Translations under genes and position numbers: made by a program
In this document: positions 25,036-35,139 of the stretch, piece after piece
Layout of the letters: each line of letters opens with the position of its first letter
How positions within the stretch are numbered: the stretch's first letter is position 1
NCBI RefSeq assembly: GCF_013184805.1
Contig: NZ_JAATNG010000008.1
Location: 62,001-126,000, forward strand
From: Pseudoruegeria sp. HB172150
Lineage (GTDB): Bacteria; Pseudomonadota; Alphaproteobacteria; Rhodobacterales; Rhodobacteraceae
DNA: 64,000 nucleotides
Direction of reading: 5' to 3'
The notes under the pieces: generated by a model
Told to the model about the DNA's origin: nothing
Databases searched by the model: none
The model's input: the letters and a program-made list of their open reading frames with translations, nothing else

Positions 25036-28000
25036 ATGACCACCCCCTCCTTCGTTCACCTGCGCCTTCACACTGAGTATTCCCTGCTGGAAGGCGCGGT
25101 TCCGGTGAAGAAACTGCCCGGCATGTGCGCCGCCGCCGGAATGCCCGCTGTCGCCGTGACCGACACCAACAACATGTTCTGCGCGCTGGAATTCTCGGTG
25201 ATGGCCAGTGGGGCGGGGATCCAGCCGATCATCGGCTGCCAGATGGACGTGGATTACGATCCCGCCCAGCCCGGCGACAAGCCGCGGCCACCGGCGCCGG
25301 TGGTCCTGCTGGCGCAGAACGAGGCGGGCTACATGAACCTCATGAAGCTCAATTCCTGCGCCTATCTCGATGCGGGCGGCGCGCTGCCGGTGATCACGGT
25401 GGAGGAACTGTGCAGTCATGCCGAGGGCGTCATCTGCCTGACCGGCGGGCCGGACGGTCCGCTGGGCCGCCTGATCCGCGACGGGCAGCAGCCGAAACTG
25501 GAGATGCTGGCGGACCGGCTGGCGCGGGCGTTTCCCGGACGGCTCTATGTCGAACTGCAGCGGCATCCGGGACCGAACGGAGAGATCGGCGCGCAGGCCC
25601 GCACCGTCGAGCGCGGACATGTGGAACTGGCCTATGCCAAAGGCCTGCCGCTGGTCGCGACCAACGACGTCTATTTCCCGAAATCGGCCATGTATGAGGC
25701 GCATGACGCGCTGATCTGCATTGCCGACGGCGCCTATGTCGACCAGCAGGAGCCGCGCAGGCGGCTGACGGCGCAGCATTACTTCAAGACGCCGCAGGAG
25801 ATGGCGGCGCTGTTCGCCGACCTGCCGGAGGCGCTGGAAAACACCGTGGAGATCGCGCGGCGCTGCGCCTTCAAGGCGGAAAAGCGCGACCCGATCCTGC
25901 CGCGTTTCGCCGATGACGAGGTGGAGGAACTGCGCCGGCAGGCGAACGAGGGTCTGAAGGAACGCCTCGCGGTGATCCCGCATGCGGCGACGCCGGAGGA
26001 ATACCAGGCCCGGCTCGATTTCGAGCTTGGTATCATCGAGGGCATGGGTTTTCCCGGCTACTTCCTAATCGTGGCCGACTTCATCAAATGGGGGAAGGAG
26101 CACGATATCCCGGTGGGACCGGGCCGGGGCTCGGGCGCGGGCTCTCTCGTGGCCTACGCGCTGACCATCACCGACCTCGATCCCCTGCGCTATTCGCTGC
26201 TGTTCGAGCGGTTCCTGAACCCGGAACGCGTGTCGATGCCGGACTTCGACATCGACTTCTGCATGGACCGGCGCGAGGAGGTGATCGAATACGTCCAGCG
26301 CAAGTACGGGCGCGAGAAGGTGGCGCAGATCATCACCTTCGGCGCGCTCCTGTCCAAGGCCGCGGTGCGCGACGTCGGCCGGGTGCTGCAGATGCCCTAC
26401 GGCCAGGTCGACAGGCTGTCCAAGATGATCCCCGTCGAGGGCGTGAAACCGGTCTCCATCGACAAGGCGCTGGCCGACGAGCCGCGCCTGCAGGACGAGA
26501 TCCGCGAGACGGAACAGGACCGGCGCGACGGCAAGGTGAACCCGGCGCGGAGGCTGTTCGACTACGCGCAGAAGATCGAGGGGCTGCTCCGGAACGCCTC
26601 GACCCACGCGGCGGGCGTGGTGATCGGCGACCGTCCGCTGGATGAACTGGTGCCGCTCTATCAGGATCCGCGCTCGGACATGCCCGCGACCCAGTTCAAC
26701 ATGAAATGGGTGGAACCGGCGGGTCTGGTGAAGTTCGACTTCCTCGGGCTGAAGACGCTGACCGTGATCCAGAACGCGATGCAGCAGATCCACGGCCAGG
26801 GCCGCGATCTGCACATCGCGCCGGACGGCTCGCAGCTATACGAACCGGCTGCGGGCGCCGAGAACCAGATCAACGCGATCCCTCTGGACGACCAGAAGAC
26901 CTACGACCTTTACGCCAGTGCCAAGACTGTGGCGGTGTTCCAGGTGGAAAGCTCGGGCATGATGGATGCGCTCCGCCGCATGAAGCCCACCTGCATCGAG
27001 GATATCGTGGCGCTGGTCGCGCTCTATCGTCCCGGCCCGATGGAGAACATTCCGAAATACTGCGAGGTCAAGAACGGGCTGTCCGAACGCGACCGGCTGC
27101 ACCCCTCGATCGACCATATCCTGGACGAGACCCAGGGCATCATCGTCTACCAGGAACAGGTGATGCAGATCGCGCAGGAGATGGCGGGCTACACGCTGGG
27201 CGGCGCCGACCTGCTGCGCCGCGCGATGGGCAAGAAGATCCAGGAGGCGATGGACGCCGAGCGGCCGAAATTCATCGCCGGCGCCAAGGAGAACGGCGTC
27301 GACGACAAGAAGGCGCTCGAAGTCTGGAACCTGCTCGACAAGTTCGCGAACTACGGCTTCAACAAGTCCCACGCCGCCGCCTATGCCGTGGTCAGCTACC
27401 AGACCGCCTGGCTGAAGGCGAACCATCCGGTGGAGTTCATGTCGGGCGTCATGAACTGCGACATCCACCTGACCGACAAGCTGGCCGTCTATGCCGAGGA
27501 GATCCGCCGCAACCTGAAGATCGGAATCGTGCCGCCCTGCGTGAACCGGTCGCTGGCGACGTTCAGCGTGAAGGACGGCAAGGTCGTCTACGCGCTCGGC
27601 GCGCTGAAGAACGTGGGCGTCGAGGCGATGAACCTGATCGTCGAGGCGCGCGGTGAGAAAGCCTTCGTCAACCTCTACGACGTCGCCCGCCGGGTCGACC
27701 TGAAGCGGATCGGCAAGCGACCGATGGAAATGCTGGCGCGCGCCGGGGCCTTCGATCAGCTCGACCCGAACCGCCGCCGCGTCTTCGAGTCGCTCGACGC
27801 GCTGGTCGCTTATTCCGCAGCGATCCACGAGCAGAAGAACTCGAACCAGGTGTCGCTCTTCGGCGATGCGGGCGAGGACCTGCCCGAACCGCGCCTGTCG
27901 CCGGTCGAGGACTGGCTTCCGAACGAGCGGCTGCGCGAGGAGCATACCGCGATCGGCTTCTACCTGTCCGGGCATCCGCTGGACGATTACATGGGGCCTC

Positions 28001-28563
28001 TGAAGCGGCAGGACGTGAAGACGCTGGCCGAGGTCACGCAGCTGGCCGAACGCGGCGCGCTGGTGGCGAAGATGGCCGGCGCCGTGTCGGGCCGGCAGGA
28101 GCGGAAATCGGCGAAGGGCAACCGCTTCGCCTTCGCGCAGCTCTCCGATCCGTCGGGGCTGTACGAGGTGACGATCTTCTCCGACGTGCTGGAGGCATCG
28201 CGCGATTACCTCGAGACCGGCCAGAACGTGGTGCTGACGGTCGAGGCGACGATGGAATCGGATCAGCTGAAGCTGTTGGCGCGGGGGATCCAGCCGATCG
28301 ACGCGGTGGCGGTGGATGCGGCGGGCATGGGCCTGAAGGTGTTCGTCGACCAGCTGGACGCGGTGCAGTCGGTGGCGGCCCTGCTGGAACGCGCCACCGC
28401 AGAGGCGAAAAGCCGGGCACGCGGGCCGGTGCAGTTCTGCCTGATGGCGCCGGACCTGCCGGGCGAGGTGGAGATCGACCTCGGCAAGGAGTTCCACATC
28501 AACCCGCAGATCAAGGGCGCGCTGAAGTCGCTGGGCGGGGTGGTGACGGTGGAGGACGCCTAG
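25036..28563 (+). CDS. dnaE: DNA polymerase III alpha subunit
   Basis: The 1175-residue replicative polymerase, complete and of normal length. It opens with the PHP domain (LRLHTEYSLLEGAV). The polymerase core includes GPGRGSGAGSLVAYAL and the catalytic PDFDIDFCMDRREEVI. YGFNKSHAAAYAVVSYQTAWLK follows, then a helix-hairpin-helix region, an OB fold (AGAVSGRQERKSAKGNRFAF) and a C-terminal domain that binds tau and the clamp. It is the catalytic subunit of chromosome replication. A stem containing its stop codon and a T run follow. Confidence 0.96.
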   Translation: MTTPSFVHLRLHTEYSLLEGAVPVKKLPGMCAAAGMPAVAVTDTNNMFCALEFSVMASGAGIQPIIGCQMDVDYDPAQPGDKPRPPAPVVLLAQNEAGYMNLMKLNSCAYLDAGGALPVITVEELCSHAEGVICLTGGPDGPLGRLIRDGQQPKLEMLADRLARAFPGRLYVELQRHPGPNGEIGAQARTVERGHVELAYAKGLPLVATNDVYFPKSAMYEAHDALICIADGAYVDQQEPRRRLTAQHYFKTPQEMAALFADLPEALENTVEIARRCAFKAEKRDPILPRFADDEVEELRRQANEGLKERLAVIPHAATPEEYQARLDFELGIIEGMGFPGYFLIVADFIKWGKEHDIPVGPGRGSGAGSLVAYALTITDLDPLRYSLLFERFLNPERVSMPDFDIDFCMDRREEVIEYVQRKYGREKVAQIITFGALLSKAAVRDVGRVLQMPYGQVDRLSKMIPVEGVKPVSIDKALADEPRLQDEIRETEQDRRDGKVNPARRLFDYAQKIEGLLRNASTHAAGVVIGDRPLDELVPLYQDPRSDMPATQFNMKWVEPAGLVKFDFLGLKTLTVIQNAMQQIHGQGRDLHIAPDGSQLYEPAAGAENQINAIPLDDQKTYDLYASAKTVAVFQVESSGMMDALRRMKPTCIEDIVALVALYRPGPMENIPKYCEVKNGLSERDRLHPSIDHILDETQGIIVYQEQVMQIAQEMAGYTLGGADLLRRAMGKKIQEAMDAERPKFIAGAKENGVDDKKALEVWNLLDKFANYGFNKSHAAAYAVVSYQTAWLKANHPVEFMSGVMNCDIHLTDKLAVYAEEIRRNLKIGIVPPCVNRSLATFSVKDGKVVYALGALKNVGVEAMNLIVEARGEKAFVNLYDVARRVDLKRIGKRPMEMLARAGAFDQLDPNRRRVFESLDALVAYSAAIHEQKNSNQVSLFGDAGEDLPEPRLSPVEDWLPNERLREEHTAIGFYLSGHPLDDYMGPLKRQDVKTLAEVTQLAERGALVAKMAGAVSGRQERKSAKGNRFAFAQLSDPSGLYEVTIFSDVLEASRDYLETGQNVVLTVEATMESDQLKLLARGIQPIDAVAVDAAGMGLKVFVDQLDAVQSVAALLERATAEAKSRARGPVQFCLMAPDLPGEVEIDLGKEFHINPQIKGALKSLGGVVTVEDA

Positions 28564-28580
28564 GGCGTTTCGGTTTTTTT
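28555..28580 (+). terminator. possible intrinsic terminator of dnaE
   Basis: GACGCC and GGCGTT form a 6-bp stem (one G-U pair) whose three-base loop is the dnaE stop codon TAG. Seven T follow at 28574-28580, four bases after the stem. The stem is short, so efficiency is uncertain. Confidence 0.5.
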
Positions 28581-28590
28581 GGAGAGCGCC

Positions 28591-28672
28591 GGGGGCTCTG
28601 CCCGTCGTCCATCGTGCTTGCACCGATGGCGCACAACGGACGACCCCCGGGATACTTATAGCCAGAAGAAGC
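28591..28672 (+). repeat. palindromic repeat copy B
   Basis: Layout as in copy A: GGGGGCTCTGCCC, an enlarged central hairpin, then CCCCCGGGATACTTATA and GCCAGAAGAAGC. The hairpin is nested: outer arms GTCGTCC/GGACGAC and inner CATCG/CGATG. It sits between dnaE and slyX, 27 bases past the dnaE stop. The end boxes are conserved with copy A while the central hairpin differs. Confidence 0.78.
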
Positions 28673-28688
28673 AGGCGGGCCGTTAGTC

Positions 28689-28898
28689 TTACCAGTGCGG
28701 CGGTTTCTGATCGGCCAGCGGGATGGTGTTGGACGCTTCAGCCTCGCGCTCGGCCTCTTTTTCCATCAGCATGCCGAGGCGGCGTTTCAGCAGGGTGATC
28801 TCGCGCGCCTGCGACGCGACCTCGTCGGACAGGTCGTCCGCGACCCGCTGCAGATGCGCGAGCTTTTCTTCCAGGGCGGCGACTCGATCCTCGTCCAT
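28689..28898 (-). CDS. slyX: SlyX family protein
   Basis: A 69-residue coiled-coil protein with heptads through about residues 5-50 ([20 protein letters not shown]) and the family's characteristic C-terminal PPHW. SlyX is widespread and small, and its function is unresolved. The gene is divergent from hisS, 110 bases apart, and follows repeat copy B on the other strand. Confidence 0.85.
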   Translation of the reverse strand: MDEDRVAALEEKLAHLQRVADDLSDEVASQAREITLLKRRLGMLMEKEAEREAEASNTIPLADQKPPHW

Positions 28899-29008
28899 GG
28901 CGCTTCCCTACAACCCGGCGGCACCGCCGTCGAGCCGGGCATTCTTGCCCCCATCCCGGCCTTCGGATAGACCGCGCCGCGAAACGCACACCCAACGGAA
29001 CCCGACCC

Positions 29009-30481
29009 ATGGCCAAGCAGAAGAAACAGCCGCGCCCCAAGGCAGAGACGCCCAAAGGATTTCGCGACTATTTCGGCCATGAAGTGGCCGAGCGGCAGGA
29101 GATGCTGTCGAAGATCGCCGAGGTGTATCAGCGCTACGGCTACGACGCGCTGGAATCCTCCGCCGTCGAGACGGTCGAGGCGCTGGGCAAATTCCTTCCC
29201 GATGTCGACCGCCCGAACGAGGGCGTCTTTGCCTGGCAGGAGGACGACGACCAGACCTGGCTGGCGCTGCGCTACGATCTGACTGCACCGCTGGCTCGGG
29301 TCTACGCGCAGCACCGGAACGATCTGCCCACGCCTTACCGCCGCTACGCGATGGGGCCGGTCTGGCGCAACGAAAAGCCGGGGCCGGGCCGGTTCCGGCA
29401 GTTCTATCAGTGCGATGCCGATACGGTGGGCACCGCCTCTATGGCCGCCGATGCCGAAATCTGCGCGATGCTGGCCGACACGCTGGAAACCGTCGGCATT
29501 CCGCGCGGGGACTACATTGTGCGGGTGAACAACCGGAAGGTCCTGAACGGGGTGCTGGAGTCGATGAAGATCGACGAAGCCGGAACCCGCGATGCCGTCC
29601 TTCGCACCATCGACAAGTTCGACAAGGTCGGCGAGGCCGGGGTGCGCGAACTGCTGGGCAAGGGGCGGCTTGACGCTTCGGGCGCCTATATCGACGGTGT
29701 CGGCCTGTCCGATGCGCAGGCGGAGCCGGTGCTGAAGTTCCTGACCTCGCGTGCAGGGACGGTCGAGGAAACGCTCGCCAATCTGCGCGAGGCGGTGGGA
29801 GACAGCAACATGGGCGCAGAGGGCATTGCCGAACTGGTCGAGATCGCCGCGCTTCTCGACGCCCAAGGCTACGGCGAGGACCGCATCACCATCGACCCCT
29901 CCGTCGTCCGCGGCCTCGGCTACTATACCGGCCCCGTCTTCGAGGCGGAGCTGACCTTCGAGATCACCGACGAAAAAGGCCGTCCGCGCCAGTTCGGCTC
30001 AGTCGCCGGTGGCGGGCGCTATGACGACCTCGTCAAGCGCTTCACCGGGCAGGAGGTTCCGGCCACCGGCATCTCCATCGGTGTCGACCGCCTGCTCGCC
30101 GCGCTGCGCGCCAAGGGCCGGATCGGTGGCACGGCGCGGGGGCCGGTTCTTGTCACAGTAATGGACCGCGACCGCATGGCCGACTACCAGACCATGGCGG
30201 CGGAACTGCGCAATGCTGGCATCCGGGCAGAGGTCTATCTCGGCAACCCGAAGAATTTCGGCAACCAGCTGAAATACGCGGACCGGCGCGACAGCCCGCT
30301 TGCGATCATCGAAGGCGGCGACGAAAAGGACCGCGGCGTCGTCACGGTGAAGGACCTTGTGCTGGGCAAGGCGCTGGCCGAGAACATCCAGTCCAACGAG
30401 GAATGGAAGGAACAGCCCGCGCAGGAGGAAATCCAGCGCGGCGATCTGGTCTCCTACGTCGCCAAGAAGCTGGGGCAATGA
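29009..30481 (+). CDS. hisS: histidine--tRNA ligase
   Basis: A 490-residue class II synthetase. Motif 1 is in the N-terminal [10 protein letters not shown] region. Motif 2 is [22 protein letters not shown]. The histidine-specific loops include [12 protein letters not shown] and [12 protein letters not shown]. Motif 3 is [15 protein letters not shown], followed by the anticodon-binding domain. It is longer than the usual 420-430, with a charged N-terminus ([15 protein letters not shown]) and a C-terminal extension. It overlaps hisZ (ATGA), so tRNA charging and histidine synthesis genes are on one transcript. Confidence 0.94.
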   Translation: MAKQKKQPRPKAETPKGFRDYFGHEVAERQEMLSKIAEVYQRYGYDALESSAVETVEALGKFLPDVDRPNEGVFAWQEDDDQTWLALRYDLTAPLARVYAQHRNDLPTPYRRYAMGPVWRNEKPGPGRFRQFYQCDADTVGTASMAADAEICAMLADTLETVGIPRGDYIVRVNNRKVLNGVLESMKIDEAGTRDAVLRTIDKFDKVGEAGVRELLGKGRLDASGAYIDGVGLSDAQAEPVLKFLTSRAGTVEETLANLREAVGDSNMGAEGIAELVEIAALLDAQGYGEDRITIDPSVVRGLGYYTGPVFEAELTFEITDEKGRPRQFGSVAGGGRYDDLVKRFTGQEVPATGISIGVDRLLAALRAKGRIGGTARGPVLVTVMDRDRMADYQTMAAELRNAGIRAEVYLGNPKNFGNQLKYADRRDSPLAIIEGGDEKDRGVVTVKDLVLGKALAENIQSNEEWKEQPAQEEIQRGDLVSYVAKKLGQ

Positions 30482-31575
30482 GCGGCAATCAGGCGCTCGA
30501 CGCCGAGATCGCGCGCCTGACGGCGGCGTTCCAGGCCGCCGGGGCGCAGCTTGTCGACCTGCCGGTTCTGCAGCCGGCCGAAACCCTGCTGGACCTCTAC
30601 GGCGAGGATATCCGCGCGCGCGCCTACACAACCCGCGACCCGCTCGCGGGCGAGTTGATGCTGCGCCCGGACTTCACCGTCCCGGTGGTGCAGATGCACA
30701 TGGCGGGCGGCGCGGACCCGGCGCGCTATGCCTATGCCGGCAAGGTCTTCCGCACCCAGGAACTCGACAGCGACCGTCCGCCGGAACATGACCAGGTGGG
30801 CTACGAGCTGTTCGACGGCGCCAACCCGATCTGGGCCGATGCCGAGGTTTTCGCGCTGTTCTCCGACACGCTGTCGGGCCTGCACCTCCGCGCCGCAACC
30901 GGCGATATCGGCGTGCTCGTCGCCGCGGTGAAAGGGCTTTCGGCACCCGACAGCCGCAAGGCCGCGCTCCTGCGCCACATCTGGCGGCCCCGCCGGTTCC
31001 GCTCGCTGCTCGACCGCTATTCGGGCCGCAGTCAGGTGCCGCAGGCGCGCGCCGCCCTGCTGGCCCGGCAGGCGCTGGGCGAGGATGTGGTGGCTGCTGC
31101 CGGCCCGCTGATCGGCCTGCGCAGCGCCGAGGAAATCGCGGAGCGTGTCGCGCTGCTGGCGGCGGACGCAAAGGAACCACCCCTTTCAGCCGCAGAGACC
31201 GACCTGCTCGACCAGATCGTCACCCTGCGAGAGACGGCTCCGATGGCGCTGGAACACCTGCGCGACATCGCGGTGGACCTGCCCGCGATCAGCCCCGCCG
31301 TCACCCGGCTGGAAAAGCGGCTGAACGCGCTGGCGAAACGTGGGATCGACGTCGCCGCGCTGGATTTCGAGGGCGGCTATGGCCGGACCTCGATGGAATA
31401 TTACGACGGCTTCGTCTTCGGCTTCTACGCGGCCGGCCGGCCCGACCTGCCCCCTGTTGCCACCGGCGGCCGATACGACGCGCTGACCCGTGCGCTCGGC
31501 GGCGGCAAGGCAATCCCCGCGGTCGGCGGCGTGATCCGCCCGTCGCTGGTACTGCAGCTCAGGGGGGCGGTCTGA
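30478..31575 (+). CDS. hisZ: ATP phosphoribosyltransferase regulatory subunit
   Basis: A 365-residue HisS-like protein lacking the anticodon-binding domain. It keeps the class II fold ([59 protein letters not shown]) but is not expected to aminoacylate. HisZ pairs with short-form HisG to give an active, histidine-inhibited enzyme, and the next gene is a short HisG. ATG 30478 overlaps the hisS stop; the hisG start shares the last base. Confidence 0.92.
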   Translation: MSGNQALDAEIARLTAAFQAAGAQLVDLPVLQPAETLLDLYGEDIRARAYTTRDPLAGELMLRPDFTVPVVQMHMAGGADPARYAYAGKVFRTQELDSDRPPEHDQVGYELFDGANPIWADAEVFALFSDTLSGLHLRAATGDIGVLVAAVKGLSAPDSRKAALLRHIWRPRRFRSLLDRYSGRSQVPQARAALLARQALGEDVVAAAGPLIGLRSAEEIAERVALLAADAKEPPLSAAETDLLDQIVTLRETAPMALEHLRDIAVDLPAISPAVTRLEKRLNALAKRGIDVAALDFEGGYGRTSMEYYDGFVFGFYAAGRPDLPPVATGGRYDALTRALGGGKAIPAVGGVIRPSLVLQLRGAV

Positions 31576-32270
31576 TGGCGCTGAAGCTGGGGCTGCCGTC
31601 CAAGGGCCGCCTGATGGAAAAGACTTTCGACTGGTTCGGCGCGCATGGCGTGACGCTGACAAAGACCGGCTCGGACCGCGAGTATTCCGCGCGGGTCGAC
31701 GGGGTGAAGGGCCTCGAACTGGTACTGCTCTCGGCAGGAGAGATCCCGCGAGAGCTGGAGACCGGGCGCATCCACCTCGGCGTCACCGGCACCGATCTCG
31801 TGCGCGAGAAACTGGCCCACTGGGACCAGAGCGTCGAAGAGCTGACGCCGCTGGGGTTCGGCCATGCCGACCTCGTGCTGGCGGTGCCGAAGGCCTGGGT
31901 GGATGTCGACAGCCTCGACGACCTCGACGCGGTGGCCGCCGCCTTCCGCAGGCGGCACGGCCACCGGATGCGCATCGCGACCAAGTATCACCGGCTGGTG
32001 CGGGACTTCCTGCGCGAGCATGGCGTCGCGGATTACCTGCTGGTGGACAGCCAGGGCGCGACCGAGGGCACGGTGAAGAATCTGACAGCCGAGGCGATCG
32101 CCGATATCACCTCTACCGGGGAAACCCTGCGGGCGAACCACCTGAAGATGCTCTCGGATGGCGTGATCCATCAGAGCCAGGCAACGCTGTTCCGGTCCCG
32201 CAAAGCGGTGCGGGACGAGGCCGAGATGGCGGCGTACCGGGCATTGTCCGACCGGCTGCGGTTGGGATAG
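31575..32270 (+). CDS. hisG: ATP phosphoribosyltransferase, short form
   Basis: A 231-residue enzyme for the first step of histidine synthesis (ATP plus PRPP to phosphoribosyl-ATP). It begins LKLGLPSKGRLMEKT, has the effector/substrate region AGEIPRELETGRIHLGVTGTDL, and has the PRPP loop near DSQGATEGTVKNLTAEAI. It lacks the C-terminal regulatory domain of long HisG, consistent with the adjacent hisZ. It is the last gene of hisS-hisZ-hisG and converges on the DUF1489 gene. Confidence 0.93.
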   Translation: MALKLGLPSKGRLMEKTFDWFGAHGVTLTKTGSDREYSARVDGVKGLELVLLSAGEIPRELETGRIHLGVTGTDLVREKLAHWDQSVEELTPLGFGHADLVLAVPKAWVDVDSLDDLDAVAAAFRRRHGHRMRIATKYHRLVRDFLREHGVADYLLVDSQGATEGTVKNLTAEAIADITSTGETLRANHLKMLSDGVIHQSQATLFRSRKAVRDEAEMAAYRALSDRLRLG

Positions 32271-32294
32271 CGCGCTCTCCTGGGGCCGAAGCGC

Positions 32295-32726
32295 TCAGCG
32301 CACCCCGATTTCCGCCAGCGCCGCGCTCAGTTCCGGCGGCAGGCTGTCCTCGCCGGTCTTCCCGCCGCGCAGGTCCGGCGGCGCCTCGTTCGGGGACAGA
32401 TAGCGCCAGCCCTGAAACGGCCGTTTCGGCGCGGCGGCGGTGCGGTGCAGCTCCGGATCCAGAACGATGGCGCAGCGCCGGATACCGTCCTGCCGCACCA
32501 CCTCGTCCAGCCGCAGCACCCGCTGGCGGCACTGCACGACGCCCTTGATCACCCAGTAGATACTGCCGCCGTTCAGGATCTCCGCCTCGCGCTTCGGCCA
32601 CATCCGCGTGACATGCCGCGGCAGCCCGTCCGCCGTCTGCGCCCGCGGCAGGGCCTGCCACTGCGCCAGATCGTCGACAGACTCCGTCCCGACCGACAGC
32701 TTGATCAGGTGCGTGAATTTATCCAC
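32295..32726 (-). CDS. DUF1489 family protein
   Basis: A 143-residue protein with the alphaproteobacterial DUF1489 pattern: THLIKLSVGTESVDDLAQWQ, HVTRMWPKREAEILNGGSIYWVIKG, RQRVLRLDEVV and KRPFQGWRYLSPNEAPPDL. No function is known. It ends 24 bases from hisG (convergent) and is divergent from nrdJ. A perfect DnaA-box 9-mer overlaps its start codon. Confidence 0.85.
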   Translation of the reverse strand: MDKFTHLIKLSVGTESVDDLAQWQALPRAQTADGLPRHVTRMWPKREAEILNGGSIYWVIKGVVQCRQRVLRLDEVVRQDGIRRCAIVLDPELHRTAAAPKRPFQGWRYLSPNEAPPDLRGGKTGEDSLPPELSAALAEIGVR

Positions 32727-32727
32727 A
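32719..32727 (+). promoter_or_regulatory. DnaA box (TTATCCACA)
   Basis: This is an exact match to the strongest DnaA 9-mer, in the spacer upstream of nrdJ and overlapping the divergent DUF1489 start codon. A second site matching the relaxed consensus TTWTNCACA is at 32785-32793. Confidence 0.5.
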
Positions 32728-32784
32728 GATTCGTCCCCAGTGGCCCCAGATATCGTAGCGCCCTGATGGGCAGCTGCAACTGCT

Positions 32785-32793
32785 TGTGGAAAA
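32785..32793 (-). promoter_or_regulatory. DnaA box variant (TTTTCCACA)
   Basis: TGTGGAAAA on the plus strand reads TTTTCCACA on the minus strand and fits TTWTNCACA. It is 58 bases upstream of the nrdJ start and in opposite orientation to the box at 32719. Confidence 0.45.
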
Positions 32794-32850
32794 CCAGCTG
32801 TTGATGGTCTATGTTGGAGCCTCCCGCCGACCGAGTCGAGGAATCACCGA

Positions 32851-35139
32851 ATGACCCGCTTCGCCGCCCCGATCGCCGAGCAGATCTGGGACATGAAATA
32901 CCGCCTGAAACAGGCAGACGGCACCGCCATCGACCAGACGGTCGAGGATAGCTGGCGCCGGATCGCCCGTGCCACGGCAGCGGTGGAGCAGGACCCGGCC
33001 GCGTGGGAGGACAGGTTCTATGCCGCGCTGGAAGATTTCCGCTTCCTCCCCGCGGGCCGCATCACCGCCGGTGCCGGCACCGACCGCTCCGTCACCCTGT
33101 TCAACTGCTTCGTCATGGGCACGATCCCGGACACGATGGGCGGCATCTTCGACGCCCTGAAAGAGGCCGCGCTGACCATGCAGCAGGGTGGCGGCATCGG
33201 CTATGACTTCTCGACCATCCGGCCCAAGGGCGCCGATGTGAAAGGTGTCGCCGCCGACGCTTCCGGCCCGCTCTCCTTCATGGACGTCTGGGACGCGATG
33301 TGCCGCACCATCATGTCCGCCGGATCGCGCCGCGGCGCGATGATGGCGACCATGCGCTGCGACCACCCCGACATCGAACAGTTCATCTCGGCCAAGTCCG
33401 ACGCCGCGCGCCTGCGCAACTTCAACGTCTCGGTGCTGGTGACCGATGCGTTCATGGAGGCGGTGAAAGCCGACGGCTCGTGGGACCTCAAGTTCGGCGA
33501 CAAGGTCTATCACACCGTCGAGGCGCGCGATCTGTGGAACCGGATCATGCGCGCCACCTACGACTATGCCGAACCGGGCGTGATCTTCATCGACCGCATC
33601 AACCAGCTCAACAACCTGAACTATGTCGAGACCATCGCCGCGACCAATCCCTGCGGCGAACAGCCCCTGCCACCCTACGGCGCATGCCTGCTGGGCTCGA
33701 TCAACCTTGCCCGGCTGATCGACCGGCCCTTCGAGGACGGCGCGGACATCAACGCGGATGAACTGGACGACCTCGTCGCCACCGCGATCCGGATGATGGA
33801 TAACGTGGTCGACGCCTCGCGCTTCCCGCTGCCGCAGCAGCGCGACGAGGCGCAGGCCAAGCGCCGCATCGGGCTTGGCGTTACCGGCCTCGCCGACGCA
33901 CTGCTGATGATGGGCCTCCGCTACGGCTCCGAAGAAGCCGCGCAGCAGACCGAGGACTGGCTGCACCGCATCGCGCGCGCCGCCTATCTCGCCTCCGCGC
34001 ACCTCGCCGCAGAGAAGGGCGCCTTCCCGCTCTACGACGCCGACAAATACCTCGCCAGCGAGTCGCTGAAACACATGGACGAGGACGTCCGCGCCGCGAT
34101 CCGCGAGAATGGCATCCGCAACGCGCTGCTTACCTCCATCGCGCCCACCGGCACGATCAGTCTCTACGCGGGCAATGTCTCCTCCGGGATCGAGCCCGTC
34201 TTCGCCTATGCCTACACCCGCAAGGTGCTGCAAAAGGATGGCACAAAGACCGAGGAAGAAGTCGTCGACTACGCCGTCCAGATGTGGCGCGACAGGTTCG
34301 GCGACGCCGACCTGCCGGACCATTTCGTCAACGCCCAGACGCTGGCGCCGCTGGATCACGTCCGCATGCAGGCCGCCGCGCAGAAATGGGTCGACAGCTC
34401 GATCTCCAAGACGATCAACTGCCCCGAGGACATCTCCTTCGAGGCGTTCAAGCACGTCTATATGGAGGCCTACGAAACCGGCTGCAAAGGCTGCACCACC
34501 TATCGCCCGAACGAGGTGACGGGGTCCGTGCTGACCGTGTCCGAGACCAAGGACGACGCGCCCGAGGTCATCTCGCTGACCGGTGCCGAACCGCAGACGC
34601 CCCATGGCGATGTCGTCTACATCTCCGAACCGCTCGACCGGCCGCAACAGCTCGAGGGCCAGACCTACAAGCTGAAATGGCCGGACAGCGAGCACGCGAT
34701 CTACGTCACGATCAACGACATCATCCTGAACGGCCACCGCCGCCCCTTCGAGATCTTCATCAACTCGAAGAACATGGAGCATTTCGCCTGGACGGTCGCG
34801 CTGACCCGCATGATCTCGGCCGTGTTCCGGCGCGGCGGTGACGTGTCCTTCGTTGTCGAGGAACTGAAGGCCGTCTTCGACCCGCGCGGCGGCGCATGGG
34901 TGCAGGGCAAGTACATCCCCTCGATCCTCGCCGCCATCGGCGGCGTCATCGAGCGTCACCTGATCGCCATCGGCTTCCTCGAGGGCGAGGGTCTGGGCCT
35001 GAAATCCGACCCGCAGGCGGACGTGGTGAACCTGAACGGCGGCCGCGGCAAATCCTGCTCCTCCTGCGGCTCCTACGACATGCGGATGGTCGAAGGCTGC
35101 ATGACCTGTATGAACTGCGGCTATTCGAAGTGCGGGTGA
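32851..35139 (+). CDS. nrdJ: adenosylcobalamin-dependent ribonucleoside-diphosphate reductase (class II)
   Basis: A 762-residue class II ribonucleotide reductase making deoxynucleotides with coenzyme B12 instead of a diiron subunit. The active-site loop carries N266, C268 and E270 (NPCGEQPLPPYGACLLGSINL). The substrate cysteine is in FNCFVMG near residue 88, and PTGTISLYAGNVSSGIEPVF is the conserved phosphate region. A TSCSS-type zinc ribbon (SCSSCGSYDM then CMTCMNCGYSKCG) at the C-terminus supplies reducing cysteines. Upstream DnaA-like boxes suggest coupling to replication. It needs no oxygen. Confidence 0.94.
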   Translation: MTRFAAPIAEQIWDMKYRLKQADGTAIDQTVEDSWRRIARATAAVEQDPAAWEDRFYAALEDFRFLPAGRITAGAGTDRSVTLFNCFVMGTIPDTMGGIFDALKEAALTMQQGGGIGYDFSTIRPKGADVKGVAADASGPLSFMDVWDAMCRTIMSAGSRRGAMMATMRCDHPDIEQFISAKSDAARLRNFNVSVLVTDAFMEAVKADGSWDLKFGDKVYHTVEARDLWNRIMRATYDYAEPGVIFIDRINQLNNLNYVETIAATNPCGEQPLPPYGACLLGSINLARLIDRPFEDGADINADELDDLVATAIRMMDNVVDASRFPLPQQRDEAQAKRRIGLGVTGLADALLMMGLRYGSEEAAQQTEDWLHRIARAAYLASAHLAAEKGAFPLYDADKYLASESLKHMDEDVRAAIRENGIRNALLTSIAPTGTISLYAGNVSSGIEPVFAYAYTRKVLQKDGTKTEEEVVDYAVQMWRDRFGDADLPDHFVNAQTLAPLDHVRMQAAAQKWVDSSISKTINCPEDISFEAFKHVYMEAYETGCKGCTTYRPNEVTGSVLTVSETKDDAPEVISLTGAEPQTPHGDVVYISEPLDRPQQLEGQTYKLKWPDSEHAIYVTINDIILNGHRRPFEIFINSKNMEHFAWTVALTRMISAVFRRGGDVSFVVEELKAVFDPRGGAWVQGKYIPSILAAIGGVIERHLIAIGFLEGEGLGLKSDPQADVVNLNGGRGKSCSSCGSYDMRMVEGCMTCMNCGYSKCG

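Noticed and set aside
32727-32850. Cobalamin riboswitch upstream of the B12-dependent reductase nrdJ
   Set aside because: The gap is only 124 bases, too short for the usual 180-220-base element, and no B12-box sequence is seen.
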